A stretch of DNA of 64,000 bases from Silene latifolia (lineage: Eukaryota > Streptophyta > Magnoliopsida > Caryophyllales > Caryophyllaceae). The notes beneath the pieces were generated by a model. The model was not told where the DNA came from, did no database searches, and was given only the letters and a program-made list of their open reading frames with translations. The stretch lies in contig NC_133538.1 of the NCBI RefSeq assembly GCF_048544455.1, positions 451,063,311 to 451,127,310 of the forward strand, given 5' to 3'. This document shows, piece by piece, positions 21,519 through 35,461 of the stretch (its first letter is position 1; each line of letters begins with the position of its first letter). The position numbers and the translations under genes are program-made.

Positions 21519-22914
21519 TGTGACACCCCCATACTCCAAGTGCCTTACCAGGACCACTCAGGTATAAAGACGTCACCATCTCGGTTGCCCGAGGCAATGA
21601 TAATCATAAGACAATAACGAAACAACATTTAAATAGTTTACGTTTAGTAAATAAATACAATCCAAACCAAATACCCAAAATACGGGTTACAAGTTGCCAA
21701 AACAACTGTCTAAACCACTAAATGAAATGTCTGACAAACTACTCAAGCTACAGCGGAAGACTCTATCATCTGAAGGTGACACATCCCAGCTATCCCATGT
21801 ATCTCGACTCATACCTGCTCAACAACTGCTCACCATCCCCGAATGGATCACCACAGTTTTTAAAACAATAAACGGGGTCAGTACTAATCACACAATTAAT
21901 ATAATTCAACAATACAACAAACAACACAGCTCAACCGTCACAAATATACTCCGAACTCCATCATCAACTCCACAATACTGACTACACACTAAAGTGTGTA
22001 GCCCTGCTAGAGTACCCATCGCAACAGGTTACTCCTCGCCGCCAGTGGGGGACCGCATCCGTTCCCACCTAAGCCCCGCTCATCTCCGTCAAGCGACAAA
22101 CCCAAATCCATTAATGTGCACATCCCTTTTGTGGCGGGTTCCACAGAAGGCAAATAATGGGCGTGAAGCCACTCCCGCAAGTGACTCCACTCAGCCAGGG
22201 ACGCACCCTGAAGAACACAGACAGATACAATCAATCACAACTACTATCAACAACCAAATCCAACAACTGTCACAATACGAGTATGATAATATTCAACAAT
22301 CACAAATCACAACCAACACATCATGTGACTAATACTGAGTAGGGAAATCCTACCTGGAATGCAAAGCAGTCAGACGGTCTCAACAGCTATTATCAAAAGG
22401 CCTCCTCTACGAATCCTCCTCCTAACATACGATCATACAATTACTAACAATCATAAAAGACAAAAAAAACCCCAAACCCCTAAATTAGGGTTCAAAAAAC
22501 CTTAACGAAATACCATAAAAAAAGTAATTAGATCTTACCCTCGACGCAAGTATCACAAGAATGTAAAGAACGATGAATTCCGACCTCCCAAGCTCCGGGA
22601 TTTGTCAATAATGCGACGGATGCGAAGTATGTAGGCTGCAATCTCTTTTCAAAGTAATTAAGTTTGTAAAAGCGTTTTAGGAAAGTGACGGAAATGTTTA
22701 AATACTAAATCGCATTATTAACAAAACCCGACAAAACACTACCCGTAAACCGGGCTACTCGATCGAGTAACAGACGTACTAGATCGAGTGCCGCCTACTC
22801 GATCGAGTACCAAGGCTACTCGATCGAAGACCCTATAGGTCAGAAACTGTTTTAAACTACAAAACACCCTTACTCGACAGAGTACCCAGAGACTCATAAA
22901 ACCGTAGTATTACA
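21519..22914 (-). mobile_element. Solo LTR with perfect target duplication CATCA
   Basis: 1396 bp, starting TGTGACACCCCCATACTCC and ending GTAGTATTACA, flanked by CATCA at 21514-21518 and 22915-22919. Transcription is probably on the minus strand: a TATTTAAA-like box lies near 22697-22704. Two pairs of the palindrome TACTCGATCGAGTA (one member decayed) lie 60-130 bp upstream of that box. No internal region remains, so it arose by LTR-LTR recombination. Confidence 0.9.
22755..22832. repeat. Palindrome pairs of type CTCGATCGAG in the solo LTR
   Basis: Centres are at 22762.5 and 22783.5, then 22802.5 and 22823.5. Each pair is 21 bp apart; the pairs are 40 bp apart. The core TCGATCGA is the same as in the Athila elements, but the flanks are TAC..GTA and not CAG..CTG. 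Two members are imperfect (CTAGATCGAG; ATCGAAG). Confidence 0.88.
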
Positions 22915-23480
22915 CATCACTTCATGTGTCTGCTCTTAGGCGGGTTCTGACTGTTAAAGTTAGATCCGGTTGGTTGTTAGAGTTTATTAATTAGGAAAAT
23001 GATTTGCTTTTATTTGTTGAATCGTATTTAGAAAATAAACAAAATAAAGTAAGTAAAATAAAAGGAAGAATATAAATAAAAGATAGAAAAGCATTGAACT
23101 AGATTTAGAATAAGACTGATTAATATTAATTACTAATGATCCTAAATTAAACCTAAAATAAATAAAGTTTCAATCTTTGAAAATTAATTAAGAGAAATAA
23201 AAGTGAAAAGAATTAAATTTAAACCTTCTAATATTAATTAGTAGAGTTTTAAAATCAAAAGATTCGATTAAATGAATTTAAATCCTCAAATTTTGAATTA
23301 TTAGAGATCTAAAATCAAATTAATCAAATTAAAGATTAAGACTTTGGAAAATATTGGAAAATAAAATAAAAGAAGAAAACTGATCTTCCTCGGATCTGAA
23401 AAGATCCGCGGACCAAAAAAGGAGTTAGGCACGTAAACCGAGACGAAAAGAGAAGACGATCAACAGATCAAGCAACCCCA

Positions 23481-23540
23481 GAAGAGGCGCAACAGATGTT
23501 GCGATCCTTCTAAGAGGCGTATAGTCTGATGTGTTTTCTC
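23481..23540. repeat. Two AGAGGCG dyads at 30-bp spacing
   Basis: GAAGAGGCGCAACA and TGTTGCGATCCTTC form an imperfect palindrome (23481-23510). A second, more decayed unit starts exactly 30 bp later. Confidence 0.65.
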
Positions 23541-24100
23541 TAGACGTCAAACAGGTCTGATTGCTTAATCTCGGTTTTAAAGCTTAATTTTATAAAATAA
23601 TTAAAAGACGGTCTTGGCATAAATATAATGTACAAACGTAAACAAAATACAAAAATAAATAAATACAAAATTAAATGGGATTTTACACCCTCAGAGTTAC
23701 ATGTTAGCATCGCGAGATTTAACTAAATTGACTTTTAGTGGTAACTCGACTCGATTTATGCAAATATGAAAGTGCCCTTGAAAAAGGAATTAAAAGACTG
23801 ATTAATTATGGTGTAGTGGTCAAATTGGTCGGTCATGCAAACGTGACTGGTACCCAGAATGATCTGAGCTTACGTGATCGCGTAGAGCAAGCACGTAGGC
23901 GTCGAAAAGCAAGAGCGCGGTCTTAGAATGCAAAGGGAGAAGAGAAGGGCGGACACTCGCGTGAGAAATATGTGAGGTGGAGGTCTCTATTTATACTAAT
24001 CACGAGGGGTAGGGTTTAGGAAATAGGTATGACGAAATTAGGAAAGGAAACAACCGACTTAGGTTGAAACGCGGAAACTTGGATGAAAAGAAAGCCTTGA

Positions 24101-24160
24101 GAAAAGGCGCAGTAGGTATTGCGTCCCACAGAAGAGGCGCATAAACAGGTGCGTCCTCTC
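24101..24160. repeat. Two AGGCGCA dyads at 30-bp spacing
   Basis: GAAAAGGCGCAGTA... and GAAGAGGCGCATAA... start at 24101 and 24131. Each is followed by a TGCGTCC-type inverted partner, as at 23481 and 21478. Confidence 0.65.
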
Positions 24161-24739
24161 TCGGGTAGTTCTCTTCTGCGCAAGAAAGCGCGTTTGACAA
24201 TCCATCGTATTTTAGGCATAACTTTCTCTACAAGACTCGGATTAAAGTGCTTTTGGTGGCGTTGGAAAGATAAGAGAAAGATCTAGAACGTTCTGTGAAA
24301 TAAGCCAGACCCAAAAAAGTCGTTATCACCTCGTAAAACAGGCCTAAATATCGGGTTGTCATATTTAGCTAAATGAAATGCACATTTTGCAATGTAAACT
24401 GAAGTATAGCCTAAAGAAGTGACATGGGACTCAAAATGAGATGTAATCTTAACATTTTATCACATCCTAACCATAGGTAGACAAGCACATTGCTTTTTGA
24501 CTCGGGATTGACGGTTTTAGAAAATGGAAACGGTTTTTGACCCGGACTCCAAATGTACTCTAATTACTGCCAAAACGACCGTAATGACACTTGGATGACA
24601 ACCAAGGGGTAGACACAAGTGTACGAGTTACCTTTTATTAACCGATTTATGAAATGTCATAAAATCGCGACATATGCTAAACATCTGGCCCAATCATCAC
24701 TAGGTGTTTGGCGGGAAGTGCAGAAACGAGGTGTCTACA

Positions 24740-25562
24740 TGATGCTATCATAATCTATGCGAGGGTCGTAGGTGAACTGCCGATTCTGGATATCTCCCCC
24801 AGCCAGTTTGTCGCAGGATTCTGAGGCCTGGTGACTGGGGTTATTTCTACCAAGGATCCCGGTTGCCAACCTGTCTCTTGCCTGCCCACAAGTTCTACAC
24901 CAGATGTATGGTTAGTGATAGAAAAATTAATAGTTGGGGGTTATCTGTCCTTGGTTCCATACTGCTTGTCGCTGGCTAGCCGTCGGGTGTTAAGCATCGT
25001 AGGCCTCTTGGGATTATTCCCCTTTCCGGTGTTGTTCCTGACAAATCCAGGCTTGTAACCAGGTCTGCTGGGAACGAGCGTGCTGGTTCCCTGCTACCTG
25101 ACGGCTTGCTGTCGGATACAGACTTATGATTGCCACAGGTGTTGGGGTAACCCTTTGTTGCTGCAAGGCATCAATTTGTGCCCAGAGTGCGCGGTTTTCT
25201 TCTGCTGCTTGCTCCTTCGCCTTTCTATTCTCCTCCCTCATGCTGTCAATCGTCCTTTGTAGAGTATCCATCCCACTGATTATAATCTGGGTTGGATTGG
25301 GCGGAGGAGTTTGGTGCCTGACGTGGCTTGCTGAGCGGGCTTCTAGTTCTTGCTGGATAGATCCTGCCTCCTTCTCTGTCCGTATCTGGCTTTCTGCCTC
25401 CTTGGTTGCTTTTAGATGGCTTACCTTGGGTGGGAAACCAGTTTTTGGTGAAGGTCCGACCCTGAAGCCTGCACTCCTACCACCGGTGGTGGTACTGTCA
25501 CCAGAAATGGTGATTGGCTCCCTTTAAGTCTTTGAGCGGTGTTTCACTTGTTTCCTGACATG
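24740..25562 (-). pseudogene. Gag fragment of a Tat-lineage Ty3/gypsy element
   Basis: On the minus strand, downstream of a primer binding site (25608-25625), there is a degraded gag. Recognisable pieces are EAESQIRTEKEAGSIQQEL, then DTLQRTIDSMREENRKAKEQ (25014-25271), a helical, charged N-terminal gag segment, and at the far end FTYDPRIDYDSIM just before the break at 24739. Several stops interrupt it. The bulk of gag and all of pol are missing because the repeat at 20455-24739 adjoins it. The lineage is inferred from the coiled gag and the TGGCGCC binding site. Confidence 0.6.
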
Positions 25563-25607
25563 GTTTCGTTGTTGCTTGTAGCACGATTAACAATGATGGC
25601 CACTATG

Positions 25608-25625
25608 CCCCCACGGTGGGCGCCA
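25608..25625 (-). other. Primer binding site of the Tat-type element
   Basis: TGGCGCCCACCGTGGGGG on the minus strand, just inside the presumed LTR end. The first seven bases fit the TGGCGCC start common in Tat/Athila elements. Confidence 0.6.
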
Positions 25626-25632
25626 AACTATT

Positions 25633-26400
25633 TTGGTATTTTTTACCAAGTTAATTGATTAGGGTTAAAGCGGTCTAATATCACTAGTCGTACGTCGTTA
25701 TTTGATGAATTATGTATGCGTTTGTGTATGATTATTGAGATGCGTAAAGTAAGAGATTTGACACAAGAGATTTGGTGACGGGGAAAACCCAATGTGAGAA
25801 ACGACCGCGGGAAGGGGATGGTAACCTTCCAAGTATTCCACTAGCAAGAGATTGACAATATGCTACGAGTACAAGAGGCGAGATGGCTAGATTGCTAGTG
25901 TAGTGTATGTGACGATGTGCATATGAATGAATCATGCTCATCCTCTCCCCTCGCCTTATATATGAGCTAACCCTAGTAGGGTTTAGCTAGCTTGCCCATA
26001 AAGAAAGCTGAAATCCGGCAGGTGGGTTGGTCTTCTCTTTTCCCACGGCCCATCATCAACAATCAGCTACCCCTACCTCTAATCCAAGCACCAACCACGA
26101 GCCCTATTAATCCTCCAGGCCCAATATGCGGAATTTGGCCCAAACAGCCTACTACTTCATTTATCACTCCTGTGTCTCAGAATGTTAGGTTCTTGCCCTT
26201 CCCTGTTATTCGTTGCACCCTTATTATAGTCTTAAAAGTCTATCAAAAAGTTACATGGACTAGACTTTGATAAAAATAATCTAACTAGCCAAGTAGGTCG
26301 GGTCATACGAATTACGAGTCGAGTTAGGTTGAATATGGGTCCTCGCATCAAAGGAAATGCCGCTTGTGCTTCCTTCATAGTATTGTTATCCTTTCCGTAC
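25633..26400 (-). repeat. 5' LTR remnant of the Tat-type element (right end uncertain)
   Basis: Noncoding. It has a TATATAA box on the minus strand at 25956-25962 and a stretch with the look of a 5' untranslated leader (25700-25950). The left end is near TGGTATTTTTTACCA at 25635. I could not fix the right end. Confidence 0.45.
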
Positions 26401-28379
<1,979 letters not shown>

Positions 28380-31361
28380 GTGATATTGATTCAAATGAGA
28401 ATGGACTTGACAACTTCAAAACAACCTGAAAAAACATACACGAGAAAGAGGAGATCAAAAAATGATGAGGTTGAACAACCAAGCAAGAGGTCAAAAAATG
28501 GTAATGAAAATAAAAGTAAAGCTGGCGAAATGGTGTTACAGGATGAAGTTGAAGAGCATCCTGCCGTCAACAAAAAAAAGGGCCAACCATCAAAAAAAAA
28601 ATCAAAGACTGATAGAAACAAAGATGCCGAATTGGTGGTACAGGATGCAGAGGTAGAGCAGCCTGAGATCAAAAAGAAGAAGGTGCAACCGTTTCAAACT
28701 AAATGTAGGCCACTGAAATTGGTTGAGTTGATTGCAAACTTAAATGAAGAACAAAGGAAGGCTGTTTCTGATGTTGGCTTTGGTGGATTGTTAGAGTTGA
28801 AACTAACAAAAATTCCACATGGAATTCTGAAATTGCTGCTGAAGGCATTTGATCACACAAGCAACATGTTCAAAACAAAAAAAATTTGATTTTCTGTTGA
28901 CGAAAGACGATGTGCATGACATATTTCAACTTCCTCGACAAGGTCGGAAAGTGGACGTCGCTCACATGGGAAACACCACTCTTGTGTGACAGACACAAAG
29001 GTGAAAAATGCATGGAGGGCAAAGTTTGGATTGGAGAGTACTTCAGCTCCAATTATGGTCAAAGATGTATATGAAAGACTGATGGAATGTAATGATGCTG
29101 GAGATGAATTTAAAAGAATGTTTGTAATTTACAGCATGTTTATTTTCCTAGCACCGTCTTCAAATAAATCTCTGGATTTGAAACTGGTAAAGGCTGTTGA
29201 GCATGTGACAAGGATAAGCCAATTTGAATGGTGTGAATACGTATTTGAGGAAATGGTTAGAAGTGTTAGGGTGTTCAAAGAAGGGGGAAAGTCAACTGTC
29301 AGTGGATGCATAATAGTTATTATGCTAGCATATATGCATAGGTTCGATTTCAAGGGTGATGTTTTGGAACACACTTTACCACTCATCCAACATTGGGACG
29401 ATAAAAAATTGTCAAAGAGAGTGGATGATGAGAAAAAAACAGGATCTTTGGGGAATGCTCCAATATCATAGATTCAGTACCCCATCTGTCAGCAACAAGA
29501 AGTCCCTAAAAAACACCATATTCTTCGAGCGCTCCAGAGATATTACTTGACTCAAAGGGCGTCTGATCATGAAGCTGAATTGGAAACAAAAGAGGGGTAT
29601 ATGATGGTGAAGTTGCCTAGTGGTGTTGAAACTGATGAACAAATCAGAGCAAGGGCAATGGATGTAAGCACTAATGAAATAAATTTCTAACTGATAATTA
29701 TTTTAGCTATGATATTAAAATATTATTGTGATATTGTTTTTGAACTAGTGTGATATTGTTTTGAGTCTGCTGTGATATTATTATAATATTGATATTGAAT
29801 AAAAGCATTTGCTATCTGATAATTATTTTAGATATGATATTGTTTGATATATTGTATGATATTGTGATATTGTTAATTGATAATTATGATATAGTTTAGA
29901 AAAGCAAATGATATTGAATAACAGATTGTTGTGATATTGATTTAAAAAATGTTATGATATTGTTTTTGCACTAGTGTGATATTATTTGTAGTACGCTGTG
30001 ATATTGTTATGAAAGTTGATATTAAAAACCTTATTATTGTGTCATATCTTCTTATCATCTAAGAGTCTATTTTAGTGTTTAATATATTTATTTTGTAATT
30101 TGGCAGCGTGCTCATGAAATTTATCTACGTATGAAAAGGGACAATGAATTGTTCATAGGTAGGTATGTACGTAACATGAGAAAACTGATCACTATGAAAG
30201 CAAAAAGTTCAATGGGTGAAGCAACTACATCTACACAATCTGGTGCGAAGGTAGATGGTGCGGAAGATGTTGATCCTAAAGAACATGCTGCTGCTGAAGA
30301 AGAGGTTGAGAATCCACGAAAACAAGATTAAACGAGACTCAAACGCTGCCTTTCATGAAAGATGTTGGGTATCATAACTTGATGGACATGTTGATAGCGA
30401 GGTCATATGAAATGAAGAAAGCAAAAGAAGGGATGCCATCATTTGATGTTTGGACTGAAATGTTGAAAGTGCAGTACAAGGAATTGAACAAAAAATACGG
30501 TGGATGTACAGATAAAGATCTACAGAACAGTGATGATGACTTGGCATGTGATGACAAACAACAGGATGATGATATTAATGATGTTACTAACTTGGACAGT
30601 GGTGATGATGAAGACCAAGATGATGGACTGGATAATGACATGAATTCAAAATTGAATGATGTTATATCCAGTATTGGTGTAGGAGTAGGAAGTCCTGTTG
30701 AAGAGTTGAATCGTGATACACTAAATCAAGAAGACGGTGAAAAAGAGTGTGGAAAAATAAATTAGGAGACAGATGTGTTGACACAGCTTGATGAAAGTGT
30801 AATCAATGTTGGTTTAGTAGGGACCAAGACTGTTGAGAAGGTTAACACAGATAAACCAAATGAGGGCATTGAAAAAGAGGTTCAGGAAATGAATGAGGAG
30901 GCTGCAAAAAGGGATGGGAATACAGCAAATGTTGAGGACGTAACAAATGTTAAGGAGGGAATTGGAAAAGATGTTGAGGAAAATGTTAACAATGTACCAA
31001 CTGTTAAGGACCTGAATACTAAGAACGTGGAGTCTGGAAAAGAGGCTGGGGAGAAAAATGATGATAAAAGTGTGGGGTCTCATATGAAGGAGGTTCTTCC
31101 AAATGTTCAGTTGGAAACATAGAGAACGTGGAGCATCAATGACTATTTGTTGCACGCAGACAGCATGAACAAAATACCTGAATCGGCAGATATGGTACCT
31201 CATAATTTGGGGTGTACTATGGACTGTGGTTTGCAAGACAGGGATGCTGCACTTGTCTCAGATTTCATGGTCAGACAGGACCATTTATTTGAGACTGTCT
31301 TGAAGCGTCGGAAGGAAGTTATGGATTATTGCTTCCTTACAGATCATGCGATTAAGAAGAC
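28380..31361 (+). pseudogene. N-terminal part of the Ulp1-like transposon gene
   Basis: Exon 28380-28888 encodes a Lys-rich start and the block VSDVGFGGLLELKLTKIPHG. This is the domain that precedes Ulp1 in many plant transposon proteins. An A8 run near 28880 shifts the frame, another shift lies near 28985, and a stop sits at 29469-29471. An intron follows GAT|GTAAGC near 29664 and ends TTTGGCAG|CG near 30105; it contains about a dozen GTGATATTGTTT-type copies. 30106-31361 encodes acidic, Asn/Glu/Lys-rich linkers (DDEDQDDGLDND) with frame changes near 30330 and stops at 30763 and 31120. The donor GTAAGT at 31362 leads into the first protease module. Function is unknown apart from the family link. 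Confidence 0.7.
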
Positions 31362-32742
31362 GTAAGTTTATTTTTTGAATGTAAGACATTAATTAATCTA
31401 CTACATAAAAATAATTTAAAAACTAATATGCTAATTTTTTTGGAAAATGGTACAGAGAGATTGTCTGTGACTTTGGTATTTACCATAACATACCAAAGAG
31501 CGATATTGAGTCTTTATTGCCTGACACTAAAATAGAAGCAATGGTTATTGAGGCATGGGCAATATTGCTCAATCAGTTTGAAATGGCGCCAAAAGACAGC
31601 AACAGACCGACAAGGATTTTCTATGGCCTTGCCCACTCGGTATGGGAAACATAAACCTCATGTGTTCCTTGTGTTTTAAATTACGTGGAAAAATCTGTCA
31701 ACACGGCTAATCAATTCTGTTATAAACAAACAGGGTGGTATGGAGAAAATCTTACTTGTAGATGAAGAAAATATTGATGAACTGACAAGACTGAAGGAAG
31801 ACGTATGGAGGACATGGGATATGTGGTCAAATCAATATAAACAGCCACTGAATTTAAATTCAGATATGGTAAGAATTTAAAAGTACTTTCAGTTCTGATA
31901 CTGTTAAGTTAATTATCTGATACTGTTAAGTTAATTATCTGATATTTTCAGAAGTAAGTATTGATATTGTTTTTTAAATCAGGTAGCTATTTTAGTTGTG
32001 ATATTGTATTATATATTCTGTGATATTGTTACTCATTACTTGTGATATTGTATGCTATGGTCTGTGAATGACAGTGTTATTTTTTATAAAATATTTCTAT
32101 AGGTGTTCATACCTTTGCTATATGAAGACCACTACATTTGCGTCTGTATTGACACCAAGAGGGAAAAAATGTTCTACTTGGACAACCGAGATTATGATCA
32201 TTTTGAGGACGAGGAGCATGTACACCTTGCTCATTTAACTGTAAGTACTATATTTAAAAATAAGAACTAAGGATATAATGCTTTTGTTAGCTAAAGATTG
32301 AAATTTGATAGTTATTTTTTATAAACATAAACAGGAGTCAGCACGTTTACACTACCTCAACAATAAAGGTTATGCAAGTGGGGCGAAAGTACAGGACTAT
32401 GTGCTGACAAATGTCGCCTTTGATTGGCAAACAAAAGAGTTGAACCTGGATTGTGGATTATTCATGATGTTCCACATGATGTTTTTTGTGGGTGAAGATT
32501 TTAAATGTGAACTGAACGATGAAAAGAAGAGGCAGTTGTACAGGGGGGAGATTGCAGCAACGCTTGTGTTGAGCGATTTAAATAAATGTAGGAGTCAGGT
32601 CCTGAGGAAGGTTACAAACCTTAATGCAATCAAAGGGACACTGTTGCCTAAATTAGTAGCAAAGAGGAAAGCAGCAAGCAAAAGAAAGAGAGGGAAAAGT
32701 GGGAAAAAGAATGTTCAAACTCCTGTACAAAAAAAAAAACAG
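31132..32742 (+). pseudogene. First Ulp1-like (C48) protease module, catalytic Cys kept
   Basis: Ulp1 enzymes cleave SUMO-type modifiers. Exons by splice signals are 31132-31361, 31456-31639, 31734-31868, 32103-32240 and 32335-32742, all with GT..AG borders. The active-site candidates are His in YEDHYICVCID, Asp in FYLDN and Cys in NLDCGLFMM (codon 32452-32454). The oxyanion Gln usually six residues before Cys is not there (WQTKELNLDCG has Gln further up). This module reads open across its exons. It is fused in line to a second copy at 32823. Because the upstream part is broken, I class the whole gene as a pseudogene. Protease activity is not shown. Confidence 0.75.
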
Positions 32743-32822
32743 GTTATTTTCTTCAACACTGACTTATTTTCATTATATATAAGCATTATATATTCAAATA
32801 ACAAAAATAAATATTTTTGTAG

Positions 32823-34616
32823 GTGTGGTAGAAGATGGTTCTGCCAAAGTGTGGTGGGAAGCGAGGGAGGGGGAAATCGGATGGCCTTGGGAGCACATAC
32901 AACCGTGGTGTGGCGATTCTAACGTGGAGGTCGTCTCAAGGTTTATGAAGGCTAACAAATCACTGTGTGCAAAGATGTTGACCATGAGGAAACAAGTGCT
33001 TGACTATCGCCTATTGGACGACCACGATTTCCCATTAGAGTATGTTTCGTGATATCTTGTTTCTTAAAGAGTGTGATATTGTTTTCAGAGTAGTGTGATA
33101 TTGTTTGCACTATTTAAATTTGATGGTACTTTTATTTTATCATAACTGCTATTTTTGTGATACTGTTTCTTAAGGGATGTGATATTGTTTTTAGAGAAGT
33201 GTGATATTGTGTGCACTATTTTAATTTGGTTTGTGTTAATGTTTGGAGCGGTGAGGTGGTTGCCAAATCGGTAATGATCAATATCTTGTCGAAAAACGAT
33301 ATATTGTCGTTGCTTCCAAATGAGCATGTCGTAGCAATGTGATTGAATGTTGGTCCCTCATTCGAACCATATTGAGCACACGAAAAAATGTGAAACACGT
33401 GTGATGTTTTTTGGGATTCGACACATGGTAAGCTGTCCATTTAGTTTGATTAAATATAATCACTCTTTAAAACAAAAATAGGACTTGTAACATATATATT
33501 CAAAACAGGAAATTAAAACCGAAGGAGCTGGAGACAGGGAATTGATTAAAGAAAAGATGTTCGAAGAATGGGACGAATTCATTAGAAGAAACACAGTTCC
33601 CTGTAACCTGCAAGCAGATCTGGTTTTTATTCCAATGGTATGGAAAGAGCATTATTTCTGTGTTTGTATAAATTTCAAAACCGAGACAAAGGAAGTCTTT
33701 GGACAACACAGAGTACCCCGACTGGGAGCAAACACAAATACACAAAGTTGCAGATTTGGTGGTATGATTAATTGATAGTTCTTTAAAGTATTGCTGTAAA
33801 CATTAAAATAATGGATTTCTGTGTTTGTGAAATTATTACTAATGGTGAACCGTAATATTGTAGGCGGAGCACATGAGTGACTACTTAGCAAAGAAGAACG
33901 TGGAAAGAGCAGATGATATAATAACGTTTGATGTTGTCAACATCAACTTCCCTTGGCAAAAGACAGAGATGAACAATACTGAGTCTGGGAACTTCTTAAT
34001 GATGCACATGATTCGATATGAGGGTGTAATGTTTGAAGCCGACACAACCAAAAAGTGTATAGGCGATACTACGGCTAGAAATGGCAAGAGATTGCTTTTA
34101 GCTGACATAAATGATAACAGAACACCTTTGATCGAAAAAGTAAAAGAATTTTCATATGGGAAGGATGAAATATGGAAGACATTGAAGCAACAGAGGAAGA
34201 ACAACGAAAAGGCGAAAGGGAAGCAGAAAGAGGAAGTACCAATGGCAGAAGTTCAAACAAAAGAGAATGTTGATGTTGTTGTGGAGGAGACAAATAAAGA
34301 AGATGTTCCTTAAAAAAAGAAAAGGAGGATTGTACTAAGAAACCGATTATTAACACAGAATTGCCAATTCTTCGGCAATCTCCTAGGAAAAGGTAAAAAC
34401 AATTTACAATTGTATATACAAAAAGATAGATAGTAATTAGGACAAAGGTGTCCAGAAATAATAAATGACTGTTGGTATGGATATGCTTTACAGAGGAGCT
34501 GATTCCGGAAAAGATGGTGAAGATCGTAGGAACAAGCCCGCAGTAACATACAAACGTGGTAGGATTAAGACCGTTGCAAATCCGAAGAACCACGGTAGAG
34601 GAAGAGGAAGGAATTA
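32823..34616 (+). pseudogene. Second Ulp1-like module, catalytic Cys replaced by Ser, and basic tail
   Basis: A tandem copy of the module at 31132-32742. It has a start block (VVSRFMKANKSLCAKM, compare LVSDFMVRQDHLFETV), then LSKNDILSLLPNEH (compare IPKSDIESLLPDTK), then WKEHYFCVCIN with the His. At the Cys position the sequence reads ESGNFLMMHM: the codon at 33984-33986 is TCT (Ser) where module 1 has TGT. Frameshifts near 33345 and 33690 and a stop near 33400 further disable it. A Lys/Glu-rich linker follows to about 34390. A last exon from about 34493 ends in a basic tail (KNHGRGRGRN, stop near 34616). Confidence 0.75.
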
Positions 34617-35461
34617 GGACTACTATATTTGTTAGAACGAAGTTGTAATTAAAATAAAGGGTATGTAATGGTAGTACAAAAACGAATTTAATGGTAACTT
34701 TTTATAATGGTAAAGTAGTGATGGCTATTTTGGATGTCATCTAACTGTTGCTTAAGTGTGATATTATTTCACGTTTGGTGTGATATTGTGTAATAGTTGC
34801 TGTGATATTGCTTCTCAATATCACACAGGGCTAAAACAATACCACACTGTTTACTTTTAAATATCACTATGGATATGGAATGTTAAATCTCACGTTGATA
34901 TTGTTTTTAGAATGTTGTGATATTATTGTGTACACAGGTTGATATTGCTTCTTAGTATAGCACAGTATGTTAAACAATATCACACGGATGTCTAAACAAT
35001 ATCACAATATGAATATGTTAGTTTAAGTCTTACGTTGATATTGTTTTCACTATGTTGTGATATTGTTGTGTACACAAGTTGATATTGTGTTAGAAAACTG
35101 CAGAAGCATATTATGAACTGCCATATTTTGACAACACACAAAACACAAGATGTGAAAATCTTAAAGCAAAAGGCATATATAGTAGTCTTGATGTAGTGAT
35201 ACTGTTTAGAGTAAGATGTGAAATATATAAATGTAAGGTGTGATATTGTTTCTCAATATCAAAAAATACAAAAACAAGACAACTGAGACAAATAAAATAA
35301 TCAAATATTCTCCGAGTACGAGTACTTTCTATATAAAATAAAGTATAATTTATACTTTAATGAATGTTGTGGTCTATATTAATATACTAGTCATAAAGAA
35401 TGCCGTCTATTTGCTGCTGCTATAATTAATGAGCGCCATCAACAAAAACTCCTTCGACCGA
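34617..35461. other. Intergenic region between convergent genes, rich in GTGATATTGTTT copies
   Basis: No gene. More than a dozen copies of GTGATATTGTTT and variants occur on both strands (34750-35260). Confidence 0.75.

Larger units (their letters stand above)
20455..24739. mobile_element. Fragment of a long, noncoding LTR-retrotransposon-like repeat
   Basis: A repeat interrupted by a solo LTR (21519-22914) and bounded on the right at 24739 (GTGTCTACA), where a Tat-type gag resumes. It ends in CA, as an LTR would. The 20729-20960 stretch and the AT-rich 22920-23700 stretch look like long-LTR or internal noncoding sequence. GGAAATAAATA-type low-complexity DNA fills 21200-21350. Three sites hold AGGCG dyads at 30-bp spacing. 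No gene is supported. The left end is lost to the copia insertion. Confidence 0.5.

Noticed and set aside
20457-24738. The whole of 20457-24738 as one insertion with an 8-bp duplication GGTGTCTA
   Set aside because: GGTGTCTA does occur at both places, but the left copy adjoins the copia LTR end and no terminal repeats support it; chance cannot be excluded.
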